This document shows positions 43,359-51,707 of a DNA stretch of 64,000 nucleotides, piece after piece. The stretch comes from UBA965 sp040396955. GTDB lineage: Bacteria; Chloroflexota; Chloroflexia; Chloroflexales; Roseiflexaceae. The notes under the pieces were generated by a model. It saw nothing but the letters and a program-made list of their open reading frames with translations. It had not been told where the DNA came from and did no database searches. Made by a program: the position numbers and the translations under genes. How positions within the stretch are numbered: the first letter of the stretch is position 1; each line of letters opens with the position of its first letter. The stretch is taken from contig JBBAWX010000012.1 in the NCBI GenBank assembly GCA_040396955.1, forward strand, positions 32,417-96,416, read 5' to 3'.

Positions 43359-44324
43359 TCACCAACACTCGAGGATAGACAGAGGGTTTATGTTGATGTC
43401 GTTTTGGTAGACCTCGTAGTGGAGATGCGGTCCACTCGAATACCCAGTGGTGCCCACCCAGCCAATTATCATGCCTGGCTCCACGCGCTGGCCCGAGACG
43501 ATATTGAGCTCATTGAGGTGCGCATATGCGGTGGCCCAGCCATTCACTTCGTCGGTAATTTTCACATAATTCCCCGCCAGCCAGTTGTTGGGCACCACCC
43601 GCGCAATTCCACTGTGCAGGGCGACAATCGGGGCCCCAAGGGTGGCACTCGGGTCAGCGTAACCGTCGCCATTACCGTCAACGGCCAAGTCCACAGCCCC
43701 CCAAATCGCAGCCGGTGCGTGCGTCCCCACCGCATATCCTTGTGTCATGACCACCGCACCCACATCTGGTTTTACCGGACATCCAAACGGAGCTCCGGGC
43801 AGGCCACGTTTCGATGCGATGGCAGCGAGTGGTTCTACGTTGGGAAGTGCGACCATTGCGACATCGGCGTTGGCATCACTTCTATCCGTCACAATCATCG
43901 CTTGCTGCGCTGAATTCGGCGTCAGTGCCATCTGAAGCAGACGCTGCCGCAGTTGCGCACTCGCACCAATGGGTGATTGCTCGATCTGGGGCACTACCCG
44001 CGATTCGATCATCGTGCGCGTCGCGGGCATGCTCATCACCATCATGGTGCCACCCAACACGACCGCTCCAGCAGCCAACAAAAATATCAGGCCGACCCCC
44101 ATAATCCACAAAAACGGCGTCGAAACGCGCGCTACGCTACGCCCAAGCAGTTGTTTGGTCGCCACATTGTAAAGGGCACTAAGCTGTGCAAGCTGTTGCG
44201 CATCAAGCGTTTGCATACCGTGTTCGGCAGCCGCAATATGACGCACCGGGATACCCGTTTTACTGGCAACTTCCACCATCGAGTATCCATGTTGTTGACG
44301 CAGTTGTTGCAGTGTCGTGTTCAT
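43359..44324 (-). CDS. HTH - transmembrane - M23 (LytM) protein
   Basis: A 321-residue protein with three parts: an N-terminal XRE/RodZ-like helix-turn-helix (residues 1-60, LRQQHGYSMVEVASKTGIPV), one transmembrane segment (about 72-95, FLWIMGVGLIFLLAAGAVVL) and an extracytoplasmic LytM/M23 domain (about 190-321). LytM histidines occur in TAYAHLNEL and SSGPHLHYEV. The usual first metal motif H-x-x-x-D reads WGAVD, so its His is Trp; a His in GTHAPA nearby might compensate. It could be a cell-wall hydrolase or a non-catalytic LytM activator tied to a RodZ-like cytoplasmic domain. Confidence 0.82.
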   Translation of the reverse strand: MNTTLQQLRQQHGYSMVEVASKTGIPVRHIAAAEHGMQTLDAQQLAQLSALYNVATKQLLGRSVARVSTPFLWIMGVGLIFLLAAGAVVLGGTMMVMSMPATRTMIESRVVPQIEQSPIGASAQLRQRLLQMALTPNSAQQAMIVTDRSDANADVAMVALPNVEPLAAIASKRGLPGAPFGCPVKPDVGAVVMTQGYAVGTHAPAAIWGAVDLAVDGNGDGYADPSATLGAPIVALHSGIARVVPNNWLAGNYVKITDEVNGWATAYAHLNELNIVSGQRVEPGMIIGWVGTTGYSSGPHLHYEVYQNDININPLSILECW

Positions 44325-44393
44325 ACGTACCTCGGCTCAACTGTAGCATGCCCTTTTTACTATCACAAGTAGCACAGATTACAAAAAGGTTGC

Positions 44394-45707
44394 TCAGGGT
44401 TGGAAGCCACCCGGCTCGGCGCATTGCGGCAATCGCTCATTCATGGATTCGACTCCTTGGCTCACCGACATATCGCCAAGCAACACAAAGGGCAAAATGG
44501 ACTCATAGACGTCCCAGCGGCATATGGTCAATGCGTCGTAACGCTGTGGTCGCACATCCATGATAAAACTCTGCAAGACCGGCCAAATCGCATCATCGCG
44601 GAGTAAACCGGCCGCATCTCCATTCACCGGCAACCAACGTAATTGTTTGACCATGTCGGCCTGAGCGCTCTGCGACTGCAACTGCCCGAGGAGACGGTCC
44701 AAATCAACCGCTTTGTCGGCACGCATCCATGCTGATTTGATGCCGTAAACCACATCGACGGGTGCAAGCAACCGTGCCCCACTTGCCGTGTAGAGTGGTG
44801 GAGCTGCCACCGCTATCGGCAGGGTGTCGGAATATGTCTCGTAGCGACGTATTGCAACATCGGTATCAAGTGTATACGGCACTCGGTACCAGATGAAGTC
44901 GGTGGTGGCCTCCACGTAGGTGGTTGCGTCACGTGGACCCAGTGTGCGGAGTTCAGCCAGCGACTGTAGCGCGATGGTGGCTAATTCCGGATCAAGCAAC
45001 GACGCACTACTCGTCAGTGTTTGTGTTGCACCGATGCTATCCAGCATGGTTGCAAACCAGCGCCCCTCAGGCCATGAAAACGCCATGCGATAGCGCGTGC
45101 GTCCGAGTTGACGCGCCCCGATGCCCATCATCTCAGCCGTCGAAGCAGGGGCACTTGCCAGCAATTCTGTGTTCACAATCGAGACCAGGTAGTTCCGCGC
45201 TGCCAACGGCACCACACCCAGGGAGGCATGTGTCTGCAATGCTTCATCAAAGAGGGGCGCATGGGGCACCGTCAATGGCGGTGCTGGCGTTTGTGCGATG
45301 GCGTTCAAGGCTTGAAGTTGTGTCAAGTCGTATTCATGGCCAATCCACGCATCGACAGTTTCATCACGCAATCCTGCTTGAACCAACGCATAGACTCCAT
45401 CCGGTGAACGCACACTGACCAGCACTTCAATGCCCAACATGGCTGCATTGCGTTCGACAATCTGCACCAACGGCGTAGCATCCATGGCATCAGCATTGAT
45501 AATTTGCAAATGGAGCGGGCGTTGCACGGGTGTCGGCTCGGGCGTCGCTGTGACCACCGTGGTTGCACTCGGAGCAACGGTTGCACTTGCGAGTGACGGC
45601 GTCGCCGTCGCAGGCAGGGTTGGAGTAGCCGGCGACGCCAACGGCGCAGCACAGGCTACCACGGTCACACACATCACACTTAGCACGAGTCGTTGCCATA
45701 TTCCCAT
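44394..45707 (-). CDS. Extracellular solute-binding-like lipoprotein
   Basis: A 437-residue lipoprotein. The signal peptide ends in the lipobox VVAC-A, followed by a Thr/Pro/Ser/Ala-rich linker of about 40 residues, then a domain resembling family-1 ABC solute-binding proteins (LLASAPASTAEMM, MAFSWPEGRWFATMLDSIGA). No permease gene lies nearby, so it may serve a distant transporter. It starts two bases after the BadF-type kinase stop and is the last gene of the run. Confidence 0.72.
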   Translation of the reverse strand: MGIWQRLVLSVMCVTVVACAAPLASPATPTLPATATPSLASATVAPSATTVVTATPEPTPVQRPLHLQIINADAMDATPLVQIVERNAAMLGIEVLVSVRSPDGVYALVQAGLRDETVDAWIGHEYDLTQLQALNAIAQTPAPPLTVPHAPLFDEALQTHASLGVVPLAARNYLVSIVNTELLASAPASTAEMMGIGARQLGRTRYRMAFSWPEGRWFATMLDSIGATQTLTSSASLLDPELATIALQSLAELRTLGPRDATTYVEATTDFIWYRVPYTLDTDVAIRRYETYSDTLPIAVAAPPLYTASGARLLAPVDVVYGIKSAWMRADKAVDLDRLLGQLQSQSAQADMVKQLRWLPVNGDAAGLLRDDAIWPVLQSFIMDVRPQRYDALTICRWDVYESILPFVLLGDMSVSQGVESMNERLPQCAEPGGFQP

Positions 45708-45709
45708 GT

Positions 45710-46690
45710 CTACAATCCTGTCCTATCGACCACATGCCCGGTCTGCAACGACTGCGCCAAACCAGCCGGCGGCACAATTCCCACTGCATCACACGCCAAA
45801 TACAACGCACCAAGGACGGGAGGATGCGGTAAAATCACGAGTCGCGCATGGGCGGCTTCTTGGGTGACGAGCTGTGTGAAGCGTTGATAAAAGCGCGGAG
45901 TTGCTCCGGTCGCCACACCACCCGCCATCACCACATCAACATCCAAAGTGTGCATCTCTAGCGCCTGTATGATGGCCAACGTGTTGTCAGCAAGCACGCA
46001 TGCAGCATCATCAAGGATTTCGACTGCCGCCGTATCTCCCTGTGCTGCCAAACGCACGACGGTGGGGGCAAACGATGCCAATGAGAGCTCATATTCATCA
46101 CGGGTATACGCTTCGACCAAGGCTTCAAACGAGGCAAAACCGGCCCACTCACACAACGCCTCAGTCAAACGCGTGGCCGGGCGGCGACCAAAGTGTGCCG
46201 CCGATATTTTGTGAAGGGCATCTTCGCCGAGTTGGGTTGCTCCATCAAAGCCGCCCCAGCGCCGACCCAACCCAAAATTCCGGAACCGCTTGCCACTCGG
46301 GGCAATCCCCGCAACCGTACTCCCAGTGCCTGCAATCACCCCAATTCCATATGCATGACGGGATCCCGCTCGGAGTGGCAAGTACGCGTCGTTGTCCATA
46401 AACAACGGGATATTGGGCAACAACGGCGCAATAATACTACGCAAGCGATGCTCATCACTCGGCCAATCAAGACCCGCCACCCCCCAGGCACTCGCTCGCA
46501 TATCAGCCACCGAAATGCCCGCTGAAGCGGTCATTTCGGCGACGATAGTCGCGTAGAGTTGTGCCGCCGCAGCCAGCCCGATGCTCTCCCAGTTGCCCGT
46601 CCCATAGATGCGCCGTGCCAGTATCTGCCCGTCCGCATCACAGATGACTGCATCGGTTTTGGTGCCACCAACATCCACACCGAGATACAT
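45710..46690 (-). CDS. BadF/NAG-kinase-like ATPase
   Basis: A 326-residue ASKHA-fold kinase of the BadF/BadG/BcrA family, most like N-acetylglucosamine kinases. GVDVGGTKTDAVICDADG is the phosphate-1 loop, AWGVAGLDWPSDE and GVIAGTGSTVAGIAPSG are sugar/ATP-site motifs, VVMAGGVATGA the adenosine motif. The ATG at 46688-46690 with AAAGGTGA is preferred to GTG 46699. With the downstream binding lipoprotein it may phosphorylate an imported amino sugar. Confidence 0.82.
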   Translation of the reverse strand: MYLGVDVGGTKTDAVICDADGQILARRIYGTGNWESIGLAAAAQLYATIVAEMTASAGISVADMRASAWGVAGLDWPSDEHRLRSIIAPLLPNIPLFMDNDAYLPLRAGSRHAYGIGVIAGTGSTVAGIAPSGKRFRNFGLGRRWGGFDGATQLGEDALHKISAAHFGRRPATRLTEALCEWAGFASFEALVEAYTRDEYELSLASFAPTVVRLAAQGDTAAVEILDDAACVLADNTLAIIQALEMHTLDVDVVMAGGVATGATPRFYQRFTQLVTQEAAHARLVILPHPPVLGALYLACDAVGIVPPAGLAQSLQTGHVVDRTGL

Positions 46691-46706
46691 GGGCGTCACC
46701 TTTCAG

Positions 46707-47663
46707 CTAATACCCTTCATCGAAATTCACAATATTGTGGAGCTTTTGACCGTGCATATACCGCTCCAAATTATGGATAAACATATCCATCATTCGTCCA
46801 CGCGTCTTGGGGGAAGAATACGAAATATGCGGTGTAATCCATACGTTGGGAGCATCCCACAACGGATGATCGACCGGCAGTGGCTCTTCGGGTGCGACAT
46901 CCAGGGCCGCCCCGGCGATGCGCTGTGCTTGGAGTGCATCAATGAGGTCATTCGTATGAATAACTTGCCCGCGCGCCACATTAATCAGGTACGCATGCGA
47001 CTGCATTTTACTGAACGCTTCCGCATTCACCATCTCCTGGGTGCGCGTCGTCAATGGCGTCGCAATGACAATCACATCCGCAGTCGGGAGCAGACTCATC
47101 CAGGCATCGTCGGAGACCACTTCATCCACGTATTTGGTCGGTTGGGGGCGACGGCGACTCCCAATCACGCGCATCCCAAACGCTTTAGCGCGTTTGGCCG
47201 TTTCTTGACCAATACTACCAAGCCCAATAATGGCCATGGTTTTTCCATCCAGTTCGTCGAGTTTGGTACGCTCGACTTCTTCCCAGTCTGCACGGGGGTA
47301 ATTCATGAGCATACGCGCTTTTTTGGCGTGGCTCAACAAAAACATCATCACGAACTCGGCAATCGGTATGGCGTGTGCTCCGGCCGCATTGGTCAAAATC
47401 ACACCACGCTCACGCATCAAATCAAGGTCGAGATGATCAATTCCGGCACTCGGCGTGTAGACCCACTTGACGTTGGGCGCTTGAAGCATTGTATTGCGGA
47501 ATCCTTCAATGGATGTCCACCAGCGCATAAAGATGGTTGCATCACTCGCGTCACCTTGTGGCACCCCATCGTCGTCCGTGATGATGATGTGCATATCTGG
47601 GTACAACGACAGAATTCGTTGCTCAATGAGTGGCGCGACTTTGTGTGGAATGAGAATTTTCAT
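46707..47663 (-). CDS. D-2-hydroxyacid dehydrogenase
   Basis: A 318-residue NAD(P)-dependent dehydrogenase. The dinucleotide loop is MAIIGLGSIGQETAKRA, and catalytic residues lie in LINVARGQVIHT (Arg), PEEPLPVDHPLW (Glu) and WITPHISYSS (His). Substrate type (glyoxylate, hydroxypyruvate or another keto acid) is not settled. GAGGAG precedes the ATG, which overlaps the stop of the MBL-fold gene as ATGA. Confidence 0.9.
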   Translation of the reverse strand: MKILIPHKVAPLIEQRILSLYPDMHIIITDDDGVPQGDASDATIFMRWWTSIEGFRNTMLQAPNVKWVYTPSAGIDHLDLDLMRERGVILTNAAGAHAIPIAEFVMMFLLSHAKKARMLMNYPRADWEEVERTKLDELDGKTMAIIGLGSIGQETAKRAKAFGMRVIGSRRRPQPTKYVDEVVSDDAWMSLLPTADVIVIATPLTTRTQEMVNAEAFSKMQSHAYLINVARGQVIHTNDLIDALQAQRIAGAALDVAPEEPLPVDHPLWDAPNVWITPHISYSSPKTRGRMMDMFIHNLERYMHGQKLHNIVNFDEGY

Positions 47664-48388
47664 ACAACTCCTCGTTGAATGGTGTCACCGGGATTCGGCG
47701 AATATACGTGTACGGTGGTTAGTCCGCGCGCAGATAATTCGGCGACGAGGTGCTGTGGTGTCCCCGTCAGCTGTGGAAAGGTGGCATAGTGGACGGGCAA
47801 CACTGCTGTCACTTGCAGGAGTTTGGCCGCATAGGCAGCTTCATACGGCCCCATGGTAAAGCGATCTCCAATTGGCAAAATGGCGAGGTCGGGGGCGTAG
47901 AGCTCCGCCCATATGGCCATATCAGCCATGACTGCTGTGTCACCAGCTGCATATATCGTTATGTCATCTTGCACACGAAGCACATAACCGACCGCATTGC
48001 CCAACTGTCGTTGACCGGCCGCTGTTGGCCATGCACTGCTATGTTGAGCGGCGACCATGGTCAGGTGGACATCGGCGTGCGTCACAGTACCTCCCTTGTT
48101 GAAGCCGACAATTCGACTCGTCGGGACATCCTGCCACTCCAGCCATTCAACCGCGTCATACTGGCAATAAACGGTCGCACCGGTGTCGGCATACAAACGG
48201 GCCACATCGGCACAATGATCGCTATGACCATGCGTCAACACAATCATGTCTACGCCACGGCGACGGACCTCGGCATGCCATTCCGGCGGGCAAGCCGGGT
48301 TGGTATCAACCCACGCATCAATGAGCACGCGGGTTCCAGCTGGTGTCACCACATATACAGTGGCATGGCCAAGCCACGTCAGTTGCAT
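47660..48388 (-). CDS. Metallo-beta-lactamase-fold hydrolase (UPF0173-like)
   Basis: A 242-residue MBL-fold protein. The metal motif is VLTHGHSDHCADV, with LTWLGHATVYV at the N terminus, YAAGDTAVMADM and VLPVHYATFPQL further on, as in the UPF0173/UlaG-like group. Cytoplasmic; substrate unknown. It is 29 bases after the amidase gene and overlaps the dehydrogenase gene, in a run of minus-strand genes. Confidence 0.86.
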   Translation of the reverse strand: MQLTWLGHATVYVVTPAGTRVLIDAWVDTNPACPPEWHAEVRRRGVDMIVLTHGHSDHCADVARLYADTGATVYCQYDAVEWLEWQDVPTSRIVGFNKGGTVTHADVHLTMVAAQHSSAWPTAAGQRQLGNAVGYVLRVQDDITIYAAGDTAVMADMAIWAELYAPDLAILPIGDRFTMGPYEAAYAAKLLQVTAVLPVHYATFPQLTGTPQHLVAELSARGLTTVHVYSPNPGDTIQRGVV

Positions 48389-48417
48389 CGTCTACTCTCC
48401 TCATGTATGGTGACAGA

Positions 48418-49836
48418 TTATTCTGCCACTGGATGCGCCAAGGCTGGGCGGAACTGGCGCTGGTCGATGGTGCTCTCAAGGGCAGCCGCCATGCGGAGCA
48501 GGTTGATATCATCGCGGAAACGCCCCACAAGCTGAAGCCCCACCGGTAACCCCTGGGCGCTGATACCGCATGGCAAAGACAACGCAGGATGGGTGGTCAC
48601 CGTAATTAGATAACACGACTGCATCCAATCAATATAACTCTGCATGGGCACACCATTGATGCTTGTCACGTACGGTTGCTCTACCGCAAACGGCAACACC
48701 TGCGTCACCGGACCCACCACCATGTCGTACCGTTGCATGAATTGGCGCATCATCTGAAAGACCTGCATCTGCAGGCGTTGAGCATGGGCAATCTGGGGGC
48801 CGGTAAGCGCAAGTCCAGCTTCGATGTTCCAGATAATCGTGTCTTTGAGCAATGATCGATGCTCGTCAAGGAGTGGACCAAGGCCGGTGGCAAATCCGAG
48901 AGCGCGGAGCGTCTGGAACGCCTCATGGGCACCACGAAAATCGGGCGTGTCTTCGACGACCTCAGCCCCCAAATCGCGTAGCCGGTCACGTTGCCCAGCA
49001 AGAACGTGTGCCACCGCCGGCTCAATGGGCAAACCGCCCCAATCGGAGGCAAAGGCCACCCGTTTGCCCTTCAGTGAAATAGGTGTGATGTTCATGAGCG
49101 CCGCCGTATCGATCGGTGTCGTCAGTGTAGCCTCTGGGCAATACCCAGCAATGGCCGCCAACAACAGGGCCATGTCGCCCACATTGCGGGCCATGGCACC
49201 ATCAACAGACAAGGGCGACCACGAATCACGGGACGGCACCACCCCCGGCGACGCTCTAAAGCCGACCACGCCACAAAAAGCCGCGGGATTCCGCAACGAG
49301 CCACCCATGTCACTGCCATCGGCGATTGGCACCATGCCACACGCAAGGGCCGCCGCTGCTCCACCACTACTGCCACCGCTGGTGCGGGTGAGATCGTATG
49401 GATTGCGTGTCGCCCCAAACACCGGGTTGAAGGTCTGCGATCCCGCCCCAAACTCTGGCACGTTGCTTTTGCCAATCGTAATCGCACCTGCAGCCTTGAT
49501 TCGTGACACAAGCAATGAATCTTCGGTGGCGATGCGGTCTGCAAAAATTGGCGAACCTTCGGTAAACCGTAAATGTTTCGCAGCGGTGAGGTCTTTGTGC
49601 ACGACCGGTAACCCGGCCAAACAACCAAGATCGACTCCACGGGCACGGAGGGCATCACAGTGATGCGCATGGGCACGTGCCCCCTCGGCATCAAGCGTGA
49701 TGATAGCATTTACTTGTGGATTCATCTTGGCGATCTGGGCTACATGTGCATCAAGCAACTCAACGGCGCTCACTTGGCCACGTTGCAAGGCGCGGCGTTG
49801 TTCATGGGCAGTCATATACACAAGATTGTTGGGCAT
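48418..49836 (-). CDS. Amidase signature enzyme
   Basis: A 472-residue amidase with the Ser-cisSer-Lys triad: Lys in PVVHKDLTAAK, the loop RTSGGSSGGAAAALA and the nucleophile region DGSDMGGSLRNPAAFCG. Hydrolyses an unidentified amide; it does not look like GatA, as no gatB or gatC is near. The ATG directly follows the M20 stop (TAAATG) with GGGAG inside that gene, so translation is coupled. Confidence 0.9.
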   Translation of the reverse strand: MPNNLVYMTAHEQRRALQRGQVSAVELLDAHVAQIAKMNPQVNAIITLDAEGARAHAHHCDALRARGVDLGCLAGLPVVHKDLTAAKHLRFTEGSPIFADRIATEDSLLVSRIKAAGAITIGKSNVPEFGAGSQTFNPVFGATRNPYDLTRTSGGSSGGAAAALACGMVPIADGSDMGGSLRNPAAFCGVVGFRASPGVVPSRDSWSPLSVDGAMARNVGDMALLLAAIAGYCPEATLTTPIDTAALMNITPISLKGKRVAFASDWGGLPIEPAVAHVLAGQRDRLRDLGAEVVEDTPDFRGAHEAFQTLRALGFATGLGPLLDEHRSLLKDTIIWNIEAGLALTGPQIAHAQRLQMQVFQMMRQFMQRYDMVVGPVTQVLPFAVEQPYVTSINGVPMQSYIDWMQSCYLITVTTHPALSLPCGISAQGLPVGLQLVGRFRDDINLLRMAAALESTIDQRQFRPALAHPVAE

Positions 49837-51054
49837 TTACACATCTCCCAAAAAGCGTTCGGCCGCCAAGAATTCAGCCCGGGTAGCCTGCTGGATCTCC
49901 TCATCACACAAGTAATCGATGGCCGTCATTGCCATCGCAATCGCCCCATCGACGATTGCCTGGTGACCTTTGGGGGTAATAGTGGCGTCCGCCACGGCCG
50001 TTGAGTGCCAGCTCGCGTCGGTACCACAGATCTCGAGATAGGCACAGATTGCAGGCACATGGTGACTGACGTTGCCCAAATCGGTCGATCCTGCGCCTAC
50101 GCGTGGCGTCGGTTGGCTCACGTTGCGCCCCACCTGGTGCAGATTCGCGGCAAATGCGGCACCAAGGCTCTGGTTGGGGATCATGTTGAGGTAGGCGGGC
50201 ATGTACTCGTGCCATTCAAGGCGACACCCAGTCGCAAGTGCACCGGCCTCAGCACACGCAATAATGCGCCGAAACAAATCATTGGCGTACTCGATATCTG
50301 CCGCACGAATGCGGAAGCGCGCCGCCGTGTAGTTCGGAATCACGTTGGGGGCCGTGCCACCATGCGTAATCACCCCATGGATGCGCGCATCAGGACGTAC
50401 CTGTTGGCGCAACAAACCGACACTGCTAAACAGGGTAATCAGCGCATCAAGGGCGTTCACCCCGTCGTGAGGGTTGGCAGCAGCATGCGCCGAACGTCCA
50501 TGATACGACAGCTCAAGTCCCTTGGCGACCAACGACGAACCATAGTCCATGCGGTCTTCGGTGAGCGGATGAATCATGATTGCCGCATCCACGTTGGCGA
50601 ACTGCCCATCACGAATCATATGAATTTTGCCTCCAGCATTCGGCACGGCCGATTCCTCGGCAGGTGTGCCCATCAACACGACTTGACCGGGCAGACGATG
50701 ACCGACTTTGGCGAGCCCCATGGCAGCTCCCAAAGCCGCCGTGGCAATGATGTTGTGGCCACATCCATGGCCAACCTCGGGCAAGGCATCGTATTCAGCG
50801 ATAATCGCCATACGCGGCCCTGGGTTGCCACCGGGCAATGTGGCCACAAAGGCCGTAGGCATACCGGCAACACCCTTGGTAACGCTAGCACCGTATTCTG
50901 CAATGACATCACTTATCCGTTGCGACGCCTGGTGCTCTTGGAGACCCAATTCAGGGTTTTGATACATCCAATCACTGAGCTCAGTCAACGTGGCCAACGA
51001 TTGTTCGATTTCTTGGCGAACAACCGCCTTCAATTCGTTGCGATTAACGCTCAT
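49837..51054 (-). CDS. M20-family amidohydrolase/peptidase
   Basis: A 405-residue M20 enzyme of the N-acyl-amino-acid/aminobenzoyl-glutamate hydrolase type. Metal-binding features are EYDALPEVGHGCGHNI (with Cys-Gly-His), AEESAVPNAGG and MIHPLTEDRMDYG; the lid domain contains GRSAHAAANPHDGVNALDA. The ATG at 51054 has AAAGGG at a good distance; ATGs at 51060 and further upstream fit less well. The start overlaps the RNase H-like gene. Coupled to the downstream amidase, suggesting joint breakdown of an acylated amino compound. Confidence 0.88.
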   Translation of the reverse strand: MSVNRNELKAVVRQEIEQSLATLTELSDWMYQNPELGLQEHQASQRISDVIAEYGASVTKGVAGMPTAFVATLPGGNPGPRMAIIAEYDALPEVGHGCGHNIIATAALGAAMGLAKVGHRLPGQVVLMGTPAEESAVPNAGGKIHMIRDGQFANVDAAIMIHPLTEDRMDYGSSLVAKGLELSYHGRSAHAAANPHDGVNALDALITLFSSVGLLRQQVRPDARIHGVITHGGTAPNVIPNYTAARFRIRAADIEYANDLFRRIIACAEAGALATGCRLEWHEYMPAYLNMIPNQSLGAAFAANLHQVGRNVSQPTPRVGAGSTDLGNVSHHVPAICAYLEICGTDASWHSTAVADATITPKGHQAIVDGAIAMAMTAIDYLCDEEIQQATRAEFLAAERFLGDV

Positions 51055-51541
51055 GGTCATGCCCTTTCGCTGCTCCATAATAGGGAAAAAGTTGCGACAC
51101 ACGTGGAATTGCCCACTCGCCGAGCATAATGGCTTCGGCAGTATCGTGACGGAGTGATTTCGCGCGCTGATCAGCGTGTTGGTTGATGTGGTGCCGCGCC
51201 TGTTTTTGGGCGTGTTGTTTGGCCACTACACCACTTCGTTGCTGGCGTGGCAAGAGCATGTCGCTCCGCCAACGCTCTGCAGGTACGTTGGTGGCCGCAA
51301 TACCCAAGTGCGCAGCTGCCTTGAGCCATGGATCAGCAATATTGCCACCTCCCTCTACTACCATCAATACCACACCGGTAGTGGCAGCGAGAATTGCAGG
51401 GGCACCGCGGCGTAAACGCGGGAACGAACCAAAGTTTTGCGAGCGGTACCACAATAAGCGTCCATCGGTCAATGCAAAGGCCGCTAGCCCACAGGTAAGC
51501 CCAGCATCAATGGCAAGTATGAGGTCCTCGGAAGTGTTCAT
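51044..51541 (-). CDS. RuvC/RNase H-like fold protein
   Basis: A 165-residue protein with spaced acidic residues fitting the RNase H-like/RuvC fold: ILAIDAGLTCGLAAF near the start, VVLMVVEGGGNIADP in the middle and RHDTAEAIMLGEWAI near the C terminus. It could be a nuclease like Holliday-junction resolvases, but it is not canonical RuvC (no ruvA/ruvB) and is encoded with metabolic hydrolases. The ATG at 51541 follows an in-frame TTG at 51547. The C terminus is basic and His/Gln-rich (RQQRSGVVAKQHAQKQARHH). Confidence 0.62.
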   Translation of the reverse strand: MNTSEDLILAIDAGLTCGLAAFALTDGRLLWYRSQNFGSFPRLRRGAPAILAATTGVVLMVVEGGGNIADPWLKAAAHLGIAATNVPAERWRSDMLLPRQQRSGVVAKQHAQKQARHHINQHADQRAKSLRHDTAEAIMLGEWAIPRVSQLFPYYGAAKGHDHER

Positions 51542-51586
51542 AACCAACTATCTGGGGTAATTCATTGCGCATATCTTGCAGTTCTA

Positions 51587-51595
51587 TGGTATACT
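51587..51595 (+). promoter_or_regulatory. Extended -10 promoter of the nusA operon
   Basis: TGGTATACT: an extended -10 (TG-n-TATACT, box at 51590-51595). Transcription would begin near 51602, about 105 bases before the nusA start. No -35 recognised. Confidence 0.6.
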
Positions 51596-51657
51596 ATAGC
51601 AGATGTGTCGTCGCCTGGTTGACCGTGCCACGCACATTTCGATACGCTTGTACGACG

Positions 51658-51688
51658 AAGTGGGTCATCCCCACTTTTCTTATTCTTT
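51658..51688 (+). terminator. Terminator-like hairpin in the nusA leader
   Basis: AAGTGGG (51658-51664) pairs with CCCACTT (51670-51676), loop TCATC, followed by TTCTTATTCTTT. It lies between the nusA promoter and start, where it could mediate NusA-dependent autoregulation. The T tract is interrupted, so strength is uncertain. Confidence 0.5.
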
Positions 51689-51707
51689 GGAGCGTGATGA
51701 GGTTACC

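Noticed and set aside
46608..47678. Plus-strand 356-codon frame opposite the hydroxyacid dehydrogenase
   Set aside because: Antisense to a gene with clear dinucleotide and catalytic motifs.
50005..51129. Plus-strand 374-codon frame opposite the M20 gene
   Set aside because: Antisense shadow of a clear M20 peptidase gene; no recognisable domain.
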